A stretch of 64,000 bases of DNA from NCBI GenBank assembly GCA_001839685.1, contig MLAK01000421.1, positions 54,586 to 118,585 on the forward strand, read 5' to 3'. Source of the stretch: Tritrichomonas foetus (Eukaryota; Parabasalia; Tritrichomonadida; Tritrichomonadidae). Of the stretch, positions 40,701 to 50,187 are shown in pieces. The notes under the pieces are model-generated. The model saw nothing but the letters and a program-made list of their open reading frames with translations. It ran no database searches and was not told the DNA's origin. The translations under genes were made by a program, and so were the position numbers. Within the stretch, counting starts at the first letter, position 1, and every line of letters begins with the position of its first letter.

Positions 40701-41615
40701 CCACTCAATCAAGCAGGAAGTCTTGTTCATGTTTATAAAGATGGTAGTATCCTTGCAACTCATGCAGGTATTGACATGGGTCAAGGTTTGAATACCAAAC
40801 TCATTCAAATCATTGCTGATACACTCCGTGTACCATATGATAAAATCAGGATCGATACTACCAATACAAACAAAGTTGCCAATACATCACCAACTGCAGC
40901 CTCAAGTGGAACAGATTTGAATGGATGGTCACTTTATAATGCATGCGTACAAATTAACCAACGTCTCGATAAGTATCGAACACCAGATCGAACATTCGAA
41001 CAAGCTGTTATTGCTGCTTACCTCGATAAAGTTGATCTTTCAGCGCATGGCTTTTACGCAACACCTGGAATTTGTTGGGACTTTGAAACATGTAAAGGTA
41101 ATCCATTCGCCTACTATGTTTATGGTGCTGGTGCTTCAATGGTTGAGATCGATTTATTAACAGGTGATCATATTGTTCATAGAGCTGATATTGTTTATGA
41201 TGTTGGAAAGACAATCAATAGTGCCATTGATATTGGTCAAATCGAAGGTGCCTTTGCACAAGGTTATGGACTTCTGACAATGGAAGAACTTGTTCATGGT
41301 GATCATGAAAAGAACACATGGATCAAACCAGGATACCTTCGAACCAATAACATTGGATACTACAAGATTCCAGGATTCAACGATGTTCCAGGAATATTCA
41401 ATGCTAGCTTATTGCCAGGATCAACAAACAAACAAGGTATTTACTCATCAAAGGCAATTGGTGAACCACCTCTCATTCTTGCATCAGCAGTTGGAATGGC
41501 GATCAAAGATGCAATGAAGGCGGCTAGGAAGGAGAATGGACATGAAGAATTCTTCGATTTGACTTATCCTCTCACAGCAGACAGAATCAGGGTCATCTCT
41601 GGAGTGAAGATTTAA
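37713..41615 (+). CDS. XDH: Xanthine dehydrogenase (molybdenum hydroxylase)
   Basis: Oxidises hypoxanthine to xanthine and xanthine to urate, passing electrons through Mo, two 2Fe-2S clusters and FAD. The 1,300-residue protein is full length (animal enzymes about 1,330). Cluster I ligands lie in CEDGGCGACTVVL (near 61), cluster II ligands in CGYCTPGF (near 131) and CRCTGYR (near 167). The FAD domain has IRNTASVVGNIASGGAVTD and the XDH-type RREDDI. The molybdenum domain has GGGFGGKE (near 780), AFRGFG (near 893), GISFTFGPLNQAG, SPTAASSGTDL and GEPPL (near 1248). The Glu, Arg, Phe and catalytic Glu that define xanthine rather than aldehyde substrates are all present. The first 15-20 residues (MLRSLSSFHRSLSKSPSPQ) precede the conserved start and resemble a hydrogenosomal presequence. 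The gene is intact and codon use is like its neighbours. Confidence 0.95.
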   Translation: MLRSLSSFHRSLSKSPSPQNSIEFILNGKKVVIPEGEYDPTKSFGTWLRTDKVNLKGTKIVCEDGGCGACTVVLTQYDPITNKYVHRPVNSCLMPLGQAHGQSITTIEHLGNKEKGLHPIQKSFVKHHAIQCGYCTPGFIMNTYSMLLDNPKPTWSQIEERFDGNLCRCTGYRAIHDALKGFSVDGKESDSLISNDSECQTYVCPDPEHPPAEVKPLGISYKGVHFYVPTSFEQLVELKKNYPNSEMIVGSSEVGIALKSNGGPTHPVYISLHQVKELSYVEVKDNKLIFGASTCLQDLLDLCTRLRPTLSESQNRLFRELRLRLATFSSTQIRNTASVVGNIASGGAVTDMSNFLMANNAVFTVLDVSTGKETQMTMDNFYQGYRKTCLKNTDIVTKFEIPLCEEDEHVFVHKQAHRREDDICIGSATMRAKVNKNNTIEKISLAYSGLAAYPKYARKTEAFLLGKEFTLENIRKAFQTLEEDFPIADITPGGHEEFRRQLRSSFLFRFFHQVEKERGRNYDKSATEIIPRLNSEFGPQSNIKHNGCECKRTYKSVTEPIHSRTSEQMSTGEALYTIDLPDPGRTLYGGIVRSTIAHGNIKKADYSKCLEVPGVIDVVTYKDVQGNNIVGDVINDEPVYAEKEVQFVGQSIALVLAVDNETAWRAAKLAEIEYEELPSVLTIEEAIKHKSFYDIHHAIKTGDPESAFKKCKHVVEGVTEIGGQEHFYLETQNCIVEPGEDKKLKITSSTQAPSTNQVQAARATGLKMKDVDCDTLRIGGGFGGKETRATMQSNMASVAALKHKRPIRIVLDRATDFEVSGGRHPMICKYKVGFDENGKIDALWADIYADCGWSVDISIAVTDRSLFHIDGAYNIPNFYTTCYLCKTNLPTNTAFRGFGAPQAAFFADEILDKVASVVKRPPEDVRLQNMYKEGDKTHFGSPLIDNKLQECWDYVNKSFNFDKFRQEVDEFNRKNKYKKRGVAMTPMKYGISFTFGPLNQAGSLVHVYKDGSILATHAGIDMGQGLNTKLIQIIADTLRVPYDKIRIDTTNTNKVANTSPTAASSGTDLNGWSLYNACVQINQRLDKYRTPDRTFEQAVIAAYLDKVDLSAHGFYATPGICWDFETCKGNPFAYYVYGAGASMVEIDLLTGDHIVHRADIVYDVGKTINSAIDIGQIEGAFAQGYGLLTMEELVHGDHEKNTWIKPGYLRTNNIGYYKIPGFNDVPGIFNASLLPGSTNKQGIYSSKAIGEPPLILASAVGMAIKDAMKAARKENGHEEFFDLTYPLTADRIRVISGVKI

Positions 41616-41859
41616 ATTCATCAATGATACAAGTATGATTATTAAAAAAATTATTATATCTCTTACATGCCTCTTTTATATTATTAATATTAATACCAAT
41701 ACATTTCAACAAAAACATATTCTTACAAACAAGTTTATCATTATGATCTTTGAGGATCTTGAGTTGATATGTTTGAATACTGAGGCATCATATGATGAAT
41801 GTAAATAAAAGAAAAGAAAAGAAAAACGATGTCTTGTAATTTAGTTTAGTTTATACAAT

Positions 41860-42903
41860 TTATTCAAAATATCTATCCATAATTTCCGAAGTATACAAAA
41901 AATCGTCAGCATCAAATTCATTTCCCTTGTGAATGAGCTGATCTATCATGACTTGATCAAATTCTGTTGGATCCTGACTAATAGTTATCATATTAAAAGA
42001 AGTCTTAGTTTCATTTGGGATCGATGTTGTGGCAGCAATGAGGGGTATTTGTGCCATAATTTTATTGCTTGGAAGAGGTGAAACATTGTTAATCTGGCAA
42101 ATTAAATTTTGAGTGTTAATCCATTGTTGGTTGGAGACAGGAAATTTTATTTGCTGATTTGCAATAGTATTTTGTGGTGGTGGTGGTGCTTGGACTGGAA
42201 CAGGTACAATTTGATTGTCATTTTGTTGTTCACCAGATGCTTGGTTTCCTTGAATCACATTTTGCCCTTTTTTTGTTGAATAGTTGGTACTTTTTTGTAT
42301 CTGATTGTATCTATATCTACATTGAACATCAGTTCTCGTTTTAACATCAAAAGCTACCTTTGTCCATGTGTGATCACCATTCACTGTAACAGATTGCATC
42401 AGTCTTTGATCTTCGTCAGAAGTCCATCTATCTTTACTGATTCTTGGGTCAATACTTCTGTACCATCTTTGTGAACATTGCGCCCTTGTTCGACCCCCAC
42501 CAACAAACACACAAATATCTTTCCATTTACCTAATCCAAATATATAAATAGCATGAAGAAGTCTTCGATCTTCTTCTTTAGTCCATAATCGTGTTCTTCC
42601 TTTAGAACGATATGAAACAACATCGTTATCTGCTGGTTCAATTTCTTCTTCATGGTGGATAGCACGCGCAGGTGAATCTGTACTAAGTACTCTTCTGATT
42701 TCATCTACAATATCAACGTTTGGAACAATAGAGCTTATTTTAATCTTGCATTCCTCGTAGGTTAATGGCCCATATATGAAATTATCCAAAATCATTCGAC
42801 ATTGAGTAATAATAGTTTCTGGAAGTGCTGGAGCTTGCTGTATTAAGTTTGAAACAGCATACTCCAAAAGGGGCTTCGGACTAGCAGTACTAGCATTTGT
42901 CAT
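41860..42903 (-). CDS. Myb DNA-binding protein (R2R3 type)
   Basis: A 347-residue transcription factor. Two Myb repeats lie at about residues 105-205: the first has LWTKEEDRRLLHAI, GLGKWKDIC and QCSQRWYRSIDP; the second has RWTSDEDQRLMQSV, DHTWTKVA and DVQCRYRY. The spaced tryptophans that form each repeat's core are mostly present. In trichomonads such factors bind promoter elements close to the initiator. The N-terminal 100 residues are helical and acidic; the region after the repeats is Gln/Asn/Pro-rich (a PAPPPPQ stretch) and looks like an activation tail. The start is ATG 42903, with a TCATA initiator-like motif on the minus strand at 42910-42914. Confidence 0.92.
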   Translation of the reverse strand: MTNASTASPKPLLEYAVSNLIQQAPALPETIITQCRMILDNFIYGPLTYEECKIKISSIVPNVDIVDEIRRVLSTDSPARAIHHEEEIEPADNDVVSYRSKGRTRLWTKEEDRRLLHAIYIFGLGKWKDICVFVGGGRTRAQCSQRWYRSIDPRISKDRWTSDEDQRLMQSVTVNGDHTWTKVAFDVKTRTDVQCRYRYNQIQKSTNYSTKKGQNVIQGNQASGEQQNDNQIVPVPVQAPPPPQNTIANQQIKFPVSNQQWINTQNLICQINNVSPLPSNKIMAQIPLIAATTSIPNETKTSFNMITISQDPTEFDQVMIDQLIHKGNEFDADDFLYTSEIMDRYFE

Positions 42904-44267
42904 TTGGCTTATGAAATGTCAGTTTTTAATAACACAATATTTCAGAAATCGATTGGAATTGAATAAAAGAATTTTTTTTGTGTGTTGATAAAGAAACATT
43001 TCAGAATCATCTGAAAAACACTATTGAAGAGTTTCTTTTTCCGAAGTTTCTAATAAATCCAGAATGCATCTGGCAATTTGCCAAAAAATCCATTCAATTA
43101 CAACTGCTTTGATTTCATCTTCAAGGAAGATAAAAAAATTGTTTCGTAGCGTTTTAGCGGTATTTGTATTTTATCATGAATGAAGAGATAAATTCAGGGT
43201 TCTAATTGTGAGTATCTCAAATCTCAACCAATTGAAAAATTCAAAGGTCTTGATGTTGTATTCTATTGTAATTCAAATTTTCCTAAGCGACATTCAATTT
43301 TGAAAGATTATTATTTTGACAAATTCATACCAATAGAAATCTTTACTAAATTTGTAAGCACCTTCATTTACATGAAGGTCCTTTTTTAATGTTTGAATAG
43401 ACAAAAAGGAAATTTCACTTTTTTTATTCAACTCTATCCTCATTCGTTGCAACAAAAAGTCAATAATATAGATCGAAAATCAATTTTAACAGAAGCTACA
43501 CCAATTATTGGATATGATACCCAAATTCTGTTCAAATATTTCATCAAAATTTTCCATTGAGGTAACCATCAAAGCATACATGATTGTAAGTGGGATATTT
43601 CCCTAATTTAATAATTGTATTCTCATTCTCTGAGTTAAAATCATTTGATTTGGATTTTTCGCAGAATGTACATTGAAAACAAACCTCTGCTGAAAGTTAA
43701 GTCATTAATAACTGATCTTACATATGACTACCCCTATTTGAGCACGACGAAGAAAAAATTCGTGGAACCTCATTTGACTTATAATTCAATTTCTCTATGG
43801 AGGAATATTTAATTATCAAATGTAGCATATCTTATATCTCTAGATGAGTGTATGTTTGTAGAAATATGATTGTGTGCTCTGAAATATCAAAGTGTATCCA
43901 CATTTTTTTTCCTCATTATTTGAGATATTACAGTATAAAAGCCATAGATTAGATTCAATGTGTGTATGATCAGACGAGTTGTCTGCAGTTATTGAATGAT
44001 ATTTTTCAAACTACATAAATTGAGAAAGCAAGTACATATTTATCTCAAAATCATACAAATATTTTGATGACATCTTGATTAATATTTCAAATGAAAAAGA
44101 AACCAAATTGTTTAGATATATTATTTCCCATCTGTTCATGACTTTTCCTCGTGTTATTGAGACCTCAAAAACGTTGGGACAAACAATTTATCAATCAAGG
44201 AAAACCAAAAATACTTGGTATTTAATAATAATGTAACTTTTATTGTATAAGAGATAGATAAAAAACT
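42904..44267. other. Long intergenic region with decayed coding
   Basis: About 1.36 kb between two minus-strand genes. Decayed plus-strand coding occupies 43192-43812 (separate entry). The remaining parts are AT-rich spacer with the Myb initiator at the left end. Confidence 0.6.
43192..43812 (+). pseudogene. Decayed gene of unknown family
   Basis: Three plus-strand open pieces with protein-like composition follow one another with intervening stops and shifts. The first (to TAA at 43387-43389) includes FKGLDVVFYCNSNFPKRHSI. The second (about 43400-43560) includes FTFFIQLYPHSLQQKVNNID and GYDTQILFKYFIKIF. The third is a 48-codon ATG frame, 43666-43812, with KPLLKVKSLITDLTYDYPYL. They read like parts of one protein, but I cannot name the family. 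Alternatively they are chance frames in a compositionally unusual stretch. Confidence 0.45.
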
Positions 44268-45293
44268 CTATATTGTAGACGTTTCATCAATATTACTTGT
44301 TGATATTGATGATGTTGAAGATTGGCTTGAGGAACTTTCTTCAATTTCACTTATATTTTCTTTAATCAAAGGTGAATCTGTTGATTCATGGTTTTCGGAT
44401 TTATCATTTGAGGTATTATCTATATTTACACTTTCCTGTGTCTTCTTTGGGAATATTTTTCTATAAGCAGAATAGACTGGAGCAAGAACTCCATAAATTG
44501 TGAGTATTGGAAGCAAAATCCCAAAAATTGCAACAGGAACAACAGTTCCAACAATATCGGATGCTTCACGTGAGAAACCTCGTGATTGCCATGGTTTAAA
44601 ACAAAGTGGCTGATCAATTTGTGTTGTTGATGGTGAAAATCCCTTTGATGAAACACTTCCAAATTCATGAGAAATGCATCTCGACCAAATCATTTCAACA
44701 CCTCCACTATGAATTTTATTGAAATGTATTTTGGCTGTTCCAGATTCTTTTGTAATCACGTGGAAAAATGGTGTTGTTGTTCTTGTTGTAAGTTGTGAAT
44801 CGTTTGAAATATTCAAACTTTGATCAAGTGGGAAAGTATACAAATTGACTTTTCCTCTGCCAGATAAAAATTCAGTTTTAATTTCTTCCAATTGATTTGA
44901 ATTTGGTGTAAAAACACAAATTCTGTTTTTGCTAGTTGAATATGTATGATTAACAGTTGGGATACCAGTATAAAACATTGCACTATCACAAAGGTCTGAT
45001 GGAATGATGTAAATGGAAACATAAACCGGGAATTTTCTCAGATTTCGAATTTGGAAATCTTCAGACGACGAAAATGAAAAAGTGCTTTTTGATGCACTAA
45101 ATAATTTCTCTTCTCCGTTTTTTACACTTATCATTAAATTATTAGAAATGCTCATATCAAAAATCAGATAGGCCGACAATTTTTTGGATTCGATTGCAAA
45201 ATTGAGAGTTTCATTTGTAGCCAAGGTTACCATTTGATATCCATTCTGATTGATTACATACGCGGAAGAAATAGAAAGTAAAAGTGAAAACAT
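44268..45293 (-). CDS. Type I membrane glycoprotein of unknown family
   Basis: A 341-residue protein from ATG 45293. It has an N-terminal signal peptide (MFSLLLSISSAY), about 235 residues of predicted lumenal or extracellular strand-rich sequence with several N-glycosylation sequons and a few cysteines, and a single membrane span near 245-270 (VGTVVPVAIFGILLPILTIY). A basic juxtamembrane segment (YRKIFPKK) follows, and then an acidic Ser-rich cytoplasmic tail of about 55 residues. No domain is recognised. The design fits a surface or endosomal receptor-like protein. Confidence 0.8.
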   Translation of the reverse strand: MFSLLLSISSAYVINQNGYQMVTLATNETLNFAIESKKLSAYLIFDMSISNNLMISVKNGEEKLFSASKSTFSFSSSEDFQIRNLRKFPVYVSIYIIPSDLCDSAMFYTGIPTVNHTYSTSKNRICVFTPNSNQLEEIKTEFLSGRGKVNLYTFPLDQSLNISNDSQLTTRTTTPFFHVITKESGTAKIHFNKIHSGGVEMIWSRCISHEFGSVSSKGFSPSTTQIDQPLCFKPWQSRGFSREASDIVGTVVPVAIFGILLPILTIYGVLAPVYSAYRKIFPKKTQESVNIDNTSNDKSENHESTDSPLIKENISEIEESSSSQSSTSSISTSNIDETSTI

Positions 45294-45895
45294 ACTTGGA
45301 AATAATGTGAAATGAAATTCAATAGTGGATTCATTTTTTTGTGAAGATTCTTCTCAACTTCAGTAATATGCATATAAAAATTCAATGATATTCTGAAAAT
45401 ATAGTCTATTCATTCACACTGTGATTCATAGTATTTACTGATTGTTCAGTGAATATTAATTATTTTTCTGTTTCTCTTTTAATAAAATATATTATATATT
45501 ATTTGTATTTAATTATCATATTTTTTAAGACCATAGTTTATTTTGTATTAAGATATTCATAAATTACTTTTTTCAAAGACTTCACAAATATTTTTATTTT
45601 CATCAGAAAAATATACATTGAATTTTGTTAGAAATATATCTGTTGAAAACCCATTAGTATCGCTAATTAATATTATACTCACATTTTAAATATGTTTGTT
45701 ATAGATACAAACTCGCCGTTTACTTCAAAAAATGACACTGATAGAGAATATTTCTATTCTTTTTTCAATTTGATTTATATTGTTTACATTTACATAAACT
45801 GCTAACATATTGAAGCTTTATATGTCCAAACATTTAACATATGAAAAAGTTAATTGTTATCGTGTCTTGCCTTTTCACATAACATTTCCAATAAA
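45294..45895. other. Divergent intergenic region
   Basis: About 600 bp between divergent genes, very AT-rich. TCACA at 45875-45879 is an initiator-like motif about 20 bases before the ATG at 45896. On the minus strand, TCATT and TCACA motifs lie just before the ATG at 45293. Confidence 0.55.
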
Positions 45896-47494
45896 ATGCT
45901 TCGCACAGCTTTTCAACGAAAAAGCAGTAGCAAATTTGAACAACAAGCCAAAGAAATAGAAAAGCGATTTCATGAAGTAAGCGCCCGTTACGATATGGTT
46001 AATCAACGAATTCGAGCAATTATTTCATACTTTGAAAAAGTCAAATCATCCTATGCAAATTATTCCAGACGGATCACCGGATTCGATCTTTCTCATTTTA
46101 ATCGATGTTTGTTACAAGATGGCCAAGCTCCAGTAGCAACAGGAAACCCCGGCTCACAAAATATCAATATCAAAAATTATTGCAAATTTACAAAAGTAGT
46201 TGCAAACGAAATGGCAAGGATGGAATATTTTTACCACCACAACATTATCAATATTCTCGAAGCCGAAGTCAGTCAAAGGGAACAATATTATTTATCACAA
46301 ATTGAATTATTTTCGAAATTGCTTGCCCAGCAGCAAAACGCCGACCAGCAGTATATAAAATCCAGAGCCGCCTTCGAAAGTGCCGTGGCTGAAGTGAAAA
46401 AGTTAAATGAAGAACTCAATAATTTGGTGAAACTTGGAAATAAGGCCAAACAAGCATCAAAAACTAGAAATGATCTTGTCATTGCAATTAAAAACTATCG
46501 TGTATGCCTTCGAAATCGAGAGTTTGAAGCCTGCCACTTAAACACTGCACACGAATGCTTTGTTGAGTCTTCGCTCACAGCAATTAAAAAGTTTATTCAT
46601 GACGATGAAAAGAAATGCAATTTATATGCAGTTTTATCTCAGTTCCCGCAATTTCTTGCTGCCATCACTTCATCTGGCGAATTTGAACAACCACAAAACA
46701 ATAATCAACAGCAAAACAATGAAGAAGATAACAAAACTAAAAATGTAAATGAAAACTCTCAGAGCGAAAATGAAAAATCTCAAAATGAACAACATGAAGA
46801 AAATGACAATGAAAAAGAAAATGTAAAAGAAAGTGAAATTGAAAATGAAAATGAAAGTGAAGATAAACATAAAGAAGATAATGAAAATGAGAAGATGATT
46901 GATGATATTTCACAGGAGAAAGGAAAAGAAAAGAAATCAAAAGAAAATAAGAATTCTCGCAAACAGAATTGCCGTTTTCCACGTTGGGAAGATGAATTCG
47001 TTGAATTTGTAAATGCAACTCACATTGTTAGAATGTCACCGAAACCAATTGAATTCAAGACATTTTCTTTCTCTTTCGAAGATCCCCAGTTTTTCGTTCC
47101 GATTTGCCCTCTAAGGAAAAATATGGATTTCCCACTTTTCATCGCTAAAGTGAAAACATCAGTAAATGCACAAGAATTCCAGATAACTAAATTAATTGAA
47201 GTGAATGAAGGTGAAAAAGTCTACGTTTACGATAATTTACAACACAAATGCGTTTTGGTGTCAAAATCAGTTTCAGGTCCAAAAGGATATGTCCCTTCTG
47301 ACGTCTTAGAAATGATTGATAATGAAAATACTGCCATTGTGAAAGCCGTCCAGCTTCTGATCAGTGAAGACTATTTGAGAATTGAACCAGGTGAAATTGT
47401 TTCAATAGTTGAAGAAAAAGATGAAACATTAGTTATATGTGAAAATAACAAAGGCGAAAAAGGACTTATTAGGCGTGATTGTCTTGTTTTTTGA
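45896..47494 (+). CDS. BAR-domain protein with two C-terminal SH3 domains
   Basis: A 532-residue membrane-bending adaptor. Residues about 1-235 form a long helical BAR-like module (RTAFQRKSSSKFEQQAKEIE, repeated long helices, YYHHNIINILEAEVSQREQY) as in amphiphysin/Rvs proteins. A very charged Glu/Asn/Lys linker follows, roughly 270-355. Two SH3-like domains end the protein: FQITKLIEVNEGEKVYVYDN with GYVPSDVLEM, and VQLLISEDYLRIEPGEIVSI with KGLIRRDCLVF. The ALYDY-type residues are only partly kept. Inference: couples membrane curvature to actin or endocytic partners. The first ATG is 45896; codons upstream open only with TTG. Confidence 0.8.
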   Translation: MLRTAFQRKSSSKFEQQAKEIEKRFHEVSARYDMVNQRIRAIISYFEKVKSSYANYSRRITGFDLSHFNRCLLQDGQAPVATGNPGSQNINIKNYCKFTKVVANEMARMEYFYHHNIINILEAEVSQREQYYLSQIELFSKLLAQQQNADQQYIKSRAAFESAVAEVKKLNEELNNLVKLGNKAKQASKTRNDLVIAIKNYRVCLRNREFEACHLNTAHECFVESSLTAIKKFIHDDEKKCNLYAVLSQFPQFLAAITSSGEFEQPQNNNQQQNNEEDNKTKNVNENSQSENEKSQNEQHEENDNEKENVKESEIENENESEDKHKEDNENEKMIDDISQEKGKEKKSKENKNSRKQNCRFPRWEDEFVEFVNATHIVRMSPKPIEFKTFSFSFEDPQFFVPICPLRKNMDFPLFIAKVKTSVNAQEFQITKLIEVNEGEKVYVYDNLQHKCVLVSKSVSGPKGYVPSDVLEMIDNENTAIVKAVQLLISEDYLRIEPGEIVSIVEEKDETLVICENNKGEKGLIRRDCLVF

Positions 47495-48037
47495 ATCATA
47501 AAAGTAATCTTCATTTTTATCCTTTTTTAGAACTTAGTTCATACTTATGCATTTTTCTAAGAATATACTATATAGTGCTCAGAACTGACATTTATTTCTG
47601 ATTTTGAAAACTTTTGAGTCAAAAGAAAGATATCTTCATTCATTTTTGGCCTGGAGAGGCTTTTCCATGTCAGAGTTGAGCACCATATTATGGTTTCTTG
47701 AATAATAAAATATAGTTTGTTTCATTCGACCCAATCTTACATCATTTTTGCAATTAACGACAAAAAATTTTTCAGATTCATTGAAAATGAGAATGGTCAA
47801 AAAATAACCATAACGATAAATAATCTGTTATGTTTTATTTTTTGGTTTTCTTGGCCGTTGAGAATTTCGAGTTTATAATAGAAAGACAAAAACAATAAAG
47901 AAAATAAAAGAATTCCAAAAAGTTAAGAGACAGAGATTTATTTACAAATATATATATTATTGGATAAATTATAAATCATAAATCAACAATTCCAGCAAAG
48001 GAAAAAGAGAAGTAATAGAAATCAAGCATTTCCAAAT
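47495..48037. other. Intergenic region
   Basis: About 540 bp of AT-rich spacer between two plus-strand genes. Nothing recognisable. Confidence 0.55.
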
Positions 48038-48307
48038 ATGAGTTACACGACAGAGCTTCACATTTTGAATAACGAGTTTGTTGAGCCCGAAATGTGGATA
48101 AGTGGTGAGTTTGAATCAGAATTATCGCCTGTTGCCAAACTGAGGTTGGATGAAATGGAGCGGACAAACCTGAGGTGTCTTTTTCGAGGCGCGCGGCATC
48201 TTTGGATGCCTTGGCAGATTTCTTCTGGTCGTCCCGTAAAAACTGAAGTGAAGACATCGGCGGATGGGCATTTCTTAAAAGGTGATATTTCTTCTGTCAT
48301 CTTCTGA
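48038..48307 (+). CDS. Small hypothetical protein (89 residues)
   Basis: An ATG frame in a short stretch of distinctly higher GC than the flanks. The product has an acidic N-terminus, LRLDEMERTNLRCLFRGARH, and a Trp-rich HLWMPWQISS segment. I recognise no family. Both minus-strand alternatives over the same DNA (about 47976-48372) are also open, so the strand is not certain; the plus frame is preferred because it opens with ATG and keeps a sensible hydrophobic pattern. Confidence 0.4.
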   Translation: MSYTTELHILNNEFVEPEMWISGEFESELSPVAKLRLDEMERTNLRCLFRGARHLWMPWQISSGRPVKTEVKTSADGHFLKGDISSVIF

Positions 48308-49176
48308 GAGGGTTGGAGAGAGCACAAAAATTTCTGATTTTGAATGGTATTGAAAAGTTGAGGGACTTTCATAATTAAAATTTGGAAGTCCCAGAATTCT
48401 CTTAATTTCTATTAAATTTGATCAGATTTAAACTATCAAAAAATAAACAATTTCTTGACCTTGATTTTCAAACACCTTATTGAAAAACCTTGATCATAAT
48501 ATGAAAAAGTTATACAGGAAGTAATTGATATATTCTTTACAAAACGATAATATGAAAAGTCAAACCTGATTTAAGAAAAAGTTTGATTTTGTATTGAAAT
48601 GCGATTTTTCAATATAATTATATAATAATTTTTTTCAAAAATTGAAACATTCAGAATTGTTCAGAAATATCATGATCAAGAATTTGTTTTCACTTTTTGA
48701 GAAATAATGTAATAGTAATGTTATAATGAAGTTAGGTATTATTTCCCCAATATCTTCTTTTTTAATGGTTAAACTATCATTACACCATTCATGATGATTA
48801 TACTTTTTTGGGACTTTTCTAATTGGCATCTCTGAAAAGATTATTTTTTTGAATTTCTGAAAAAACTTTTTCAAATGGCCGTCATAAACTCGATTTCACC
48901 TTCTTATTAACCGGTGAAATAAGCCCTGTTTTTAAGTCAACAATTCGAATTCTCCATCTATTTCTTTGAAAAAAAGCTCTTTCACTCAAAATATCCAATC
49001 ATTACAATATAATCTGATAAAATCCTCGAACGTAATTTTTCATTTGAAAGTCAAAAATTTGAGTTTTCACCAAATGATGTGCTGATTATGATTTTCACGC
49101 TATTATTCATATGATGAAATGTGTCATCAATAACTCTATAATCAACCATAAAGATTTCATTTTATTTAAAATATTT
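48308..49176. other. Intergenic region
   Basis: About 870 bp of AT-rich spacer. A 64-codon minus-strand ATG frame (48635-48829) is present but unrecognised and not supported. Confidence 0.5.
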
Positions 49177-49842
49177 TTAATCAGCAACTGGGGAGTATGG
49201 CGCTGATTTGCCTGAAAGTTTATAAGCCGCCATTACTTTTCCAAATAAGAAAACATGTCCAATTGTACACAAAATCCAAAACACACCCGATATTACACAT
49301 AAAACTTTACATGCTCCATTACCTGCTGCTAAAGCATCAATCATTGTAATTACTCCAATGAGGCCTGAATTTTTCATGCCAACACATGCATATGCATGAA
49401 TCACTATATAAATCCCTTGAAAAGCAAACCAGCTCATTTTTATATTTTGATCGCGACAATTTGTATAAAGTTTATAATAGTTGATTTTAAATGCAATTGG
49501 AATCGTTAAAATAAGATAGCATATAGCGAAAACAATATTAGTTCCAACACTGTATTTTGATCCTGATCCAACTTTTATACTCCCAGTTGTACAAGCTGCT
49601 ATCAAATTGATAATAAGAGTAATAGCTGTGCAAAAGATAAGAATGAAAGATATTCTAACTGTCCATGCAAATCGAATTGGAATATCTTCATTAATGTTAT
49701 GATAAATAAATGGACATATAGGTGGGAAGTTTGGTGGTTTTGCTTCAACTGTTTCAACATTATTTCTTTTTAATTCTGCTTCCCTCCTTTGTAGATCTTT
49801 TTCTCTTGCCTGAATCGCAGCATACCTTTCACTTGTATCCAT
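49177..49842 (-). CDS. SCAMP-family secretory carrier membrane protein
   Basis: SCAMPs are four-pass proteins of post-Golgi and endosomal vesicles involved in vesicle traffic. The 221-residue product has a short N-terminal coiled coil (KDLQRREAELKRNNVE), the family hallmark Pro/aromatic entry (PPNFPPICPFIYHNI then DIPIRFAWTVR), and four membrane spans, with the conserved stretch between spans two and three (KINYYKLYTNCRDQNIKMSW). The animal NPF repeats are absent, as in plant and protist members. The first ATG is 49842; 23 further codons upstream open only with GTG. Confidence 0.88.
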   Translation of the reverse strand: MDTSERYAAIQAREKDLQRREAELKRNNVETVEAKPPNFPPICPFIYHNINEDIPIRFAWTVRISFILIFCTAITLIINLIAACTTGSIKVGSGSKYSVGTNIVFAICYLILTIPIAFKINYYKLYTNCRDQNIKMSWFAFQGIYIVIHAYACVGMKNSGLIGVITMIDALAAGNGACKVLCVISGVFWILCTIGHVFLFGKVMAAYKLSGKSAPYSPVAD

Positions 49843-50187
49843 TTTCTCAATTTCTCGGAATTGAATTAATAATGCTGAAAAAATTTCTTTTAAATAAATA
49901 CATTTTAACACAATTTTGATATGTTTTATCGTTTATGATGTAATTTTGATTCATCGATTCCTGATATTATTGCAACACCTGGAATCATTGTCGACAACAT
50001 TAATTAGAGAATTATTTGAGTATTTCATGATATATAAATGTTATGCAAACTATGCAAGCGATGTTACATAAGATCTATGTGTGATTAGTAATCATTGAGA
50101 TTATTGGATTTTAAGAATCTCATTTTTGTGAAGATTTTCTGATGGAAAATTCACTTATGATTGACAAGATTTGTCAATCTGCCAGAA
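49843..50187. other. Divergent intergenic region
   Basis: About 345 bp between divergent genes. AT-rich, with no motif beyond weak initiator-like TCA triplets. Confidence 0.5.

Noticed and set aside
48635..48829. 64-codon minus-strand ATG frame
   Set aside because: No recognised motif or promoter; kept only as an intergenic note.
48890..49000. TTCGAAT-type sequence that might be a tRNA T-arm
   Set aside because: No matching acceptor stem or anticodon arm could be found around it.
49843..49911. N-terminal extension of the SCAMP
   Set aside because: Needs a GTG start and adds a non-conserved segment; the ATG at 49842 fits the family better.
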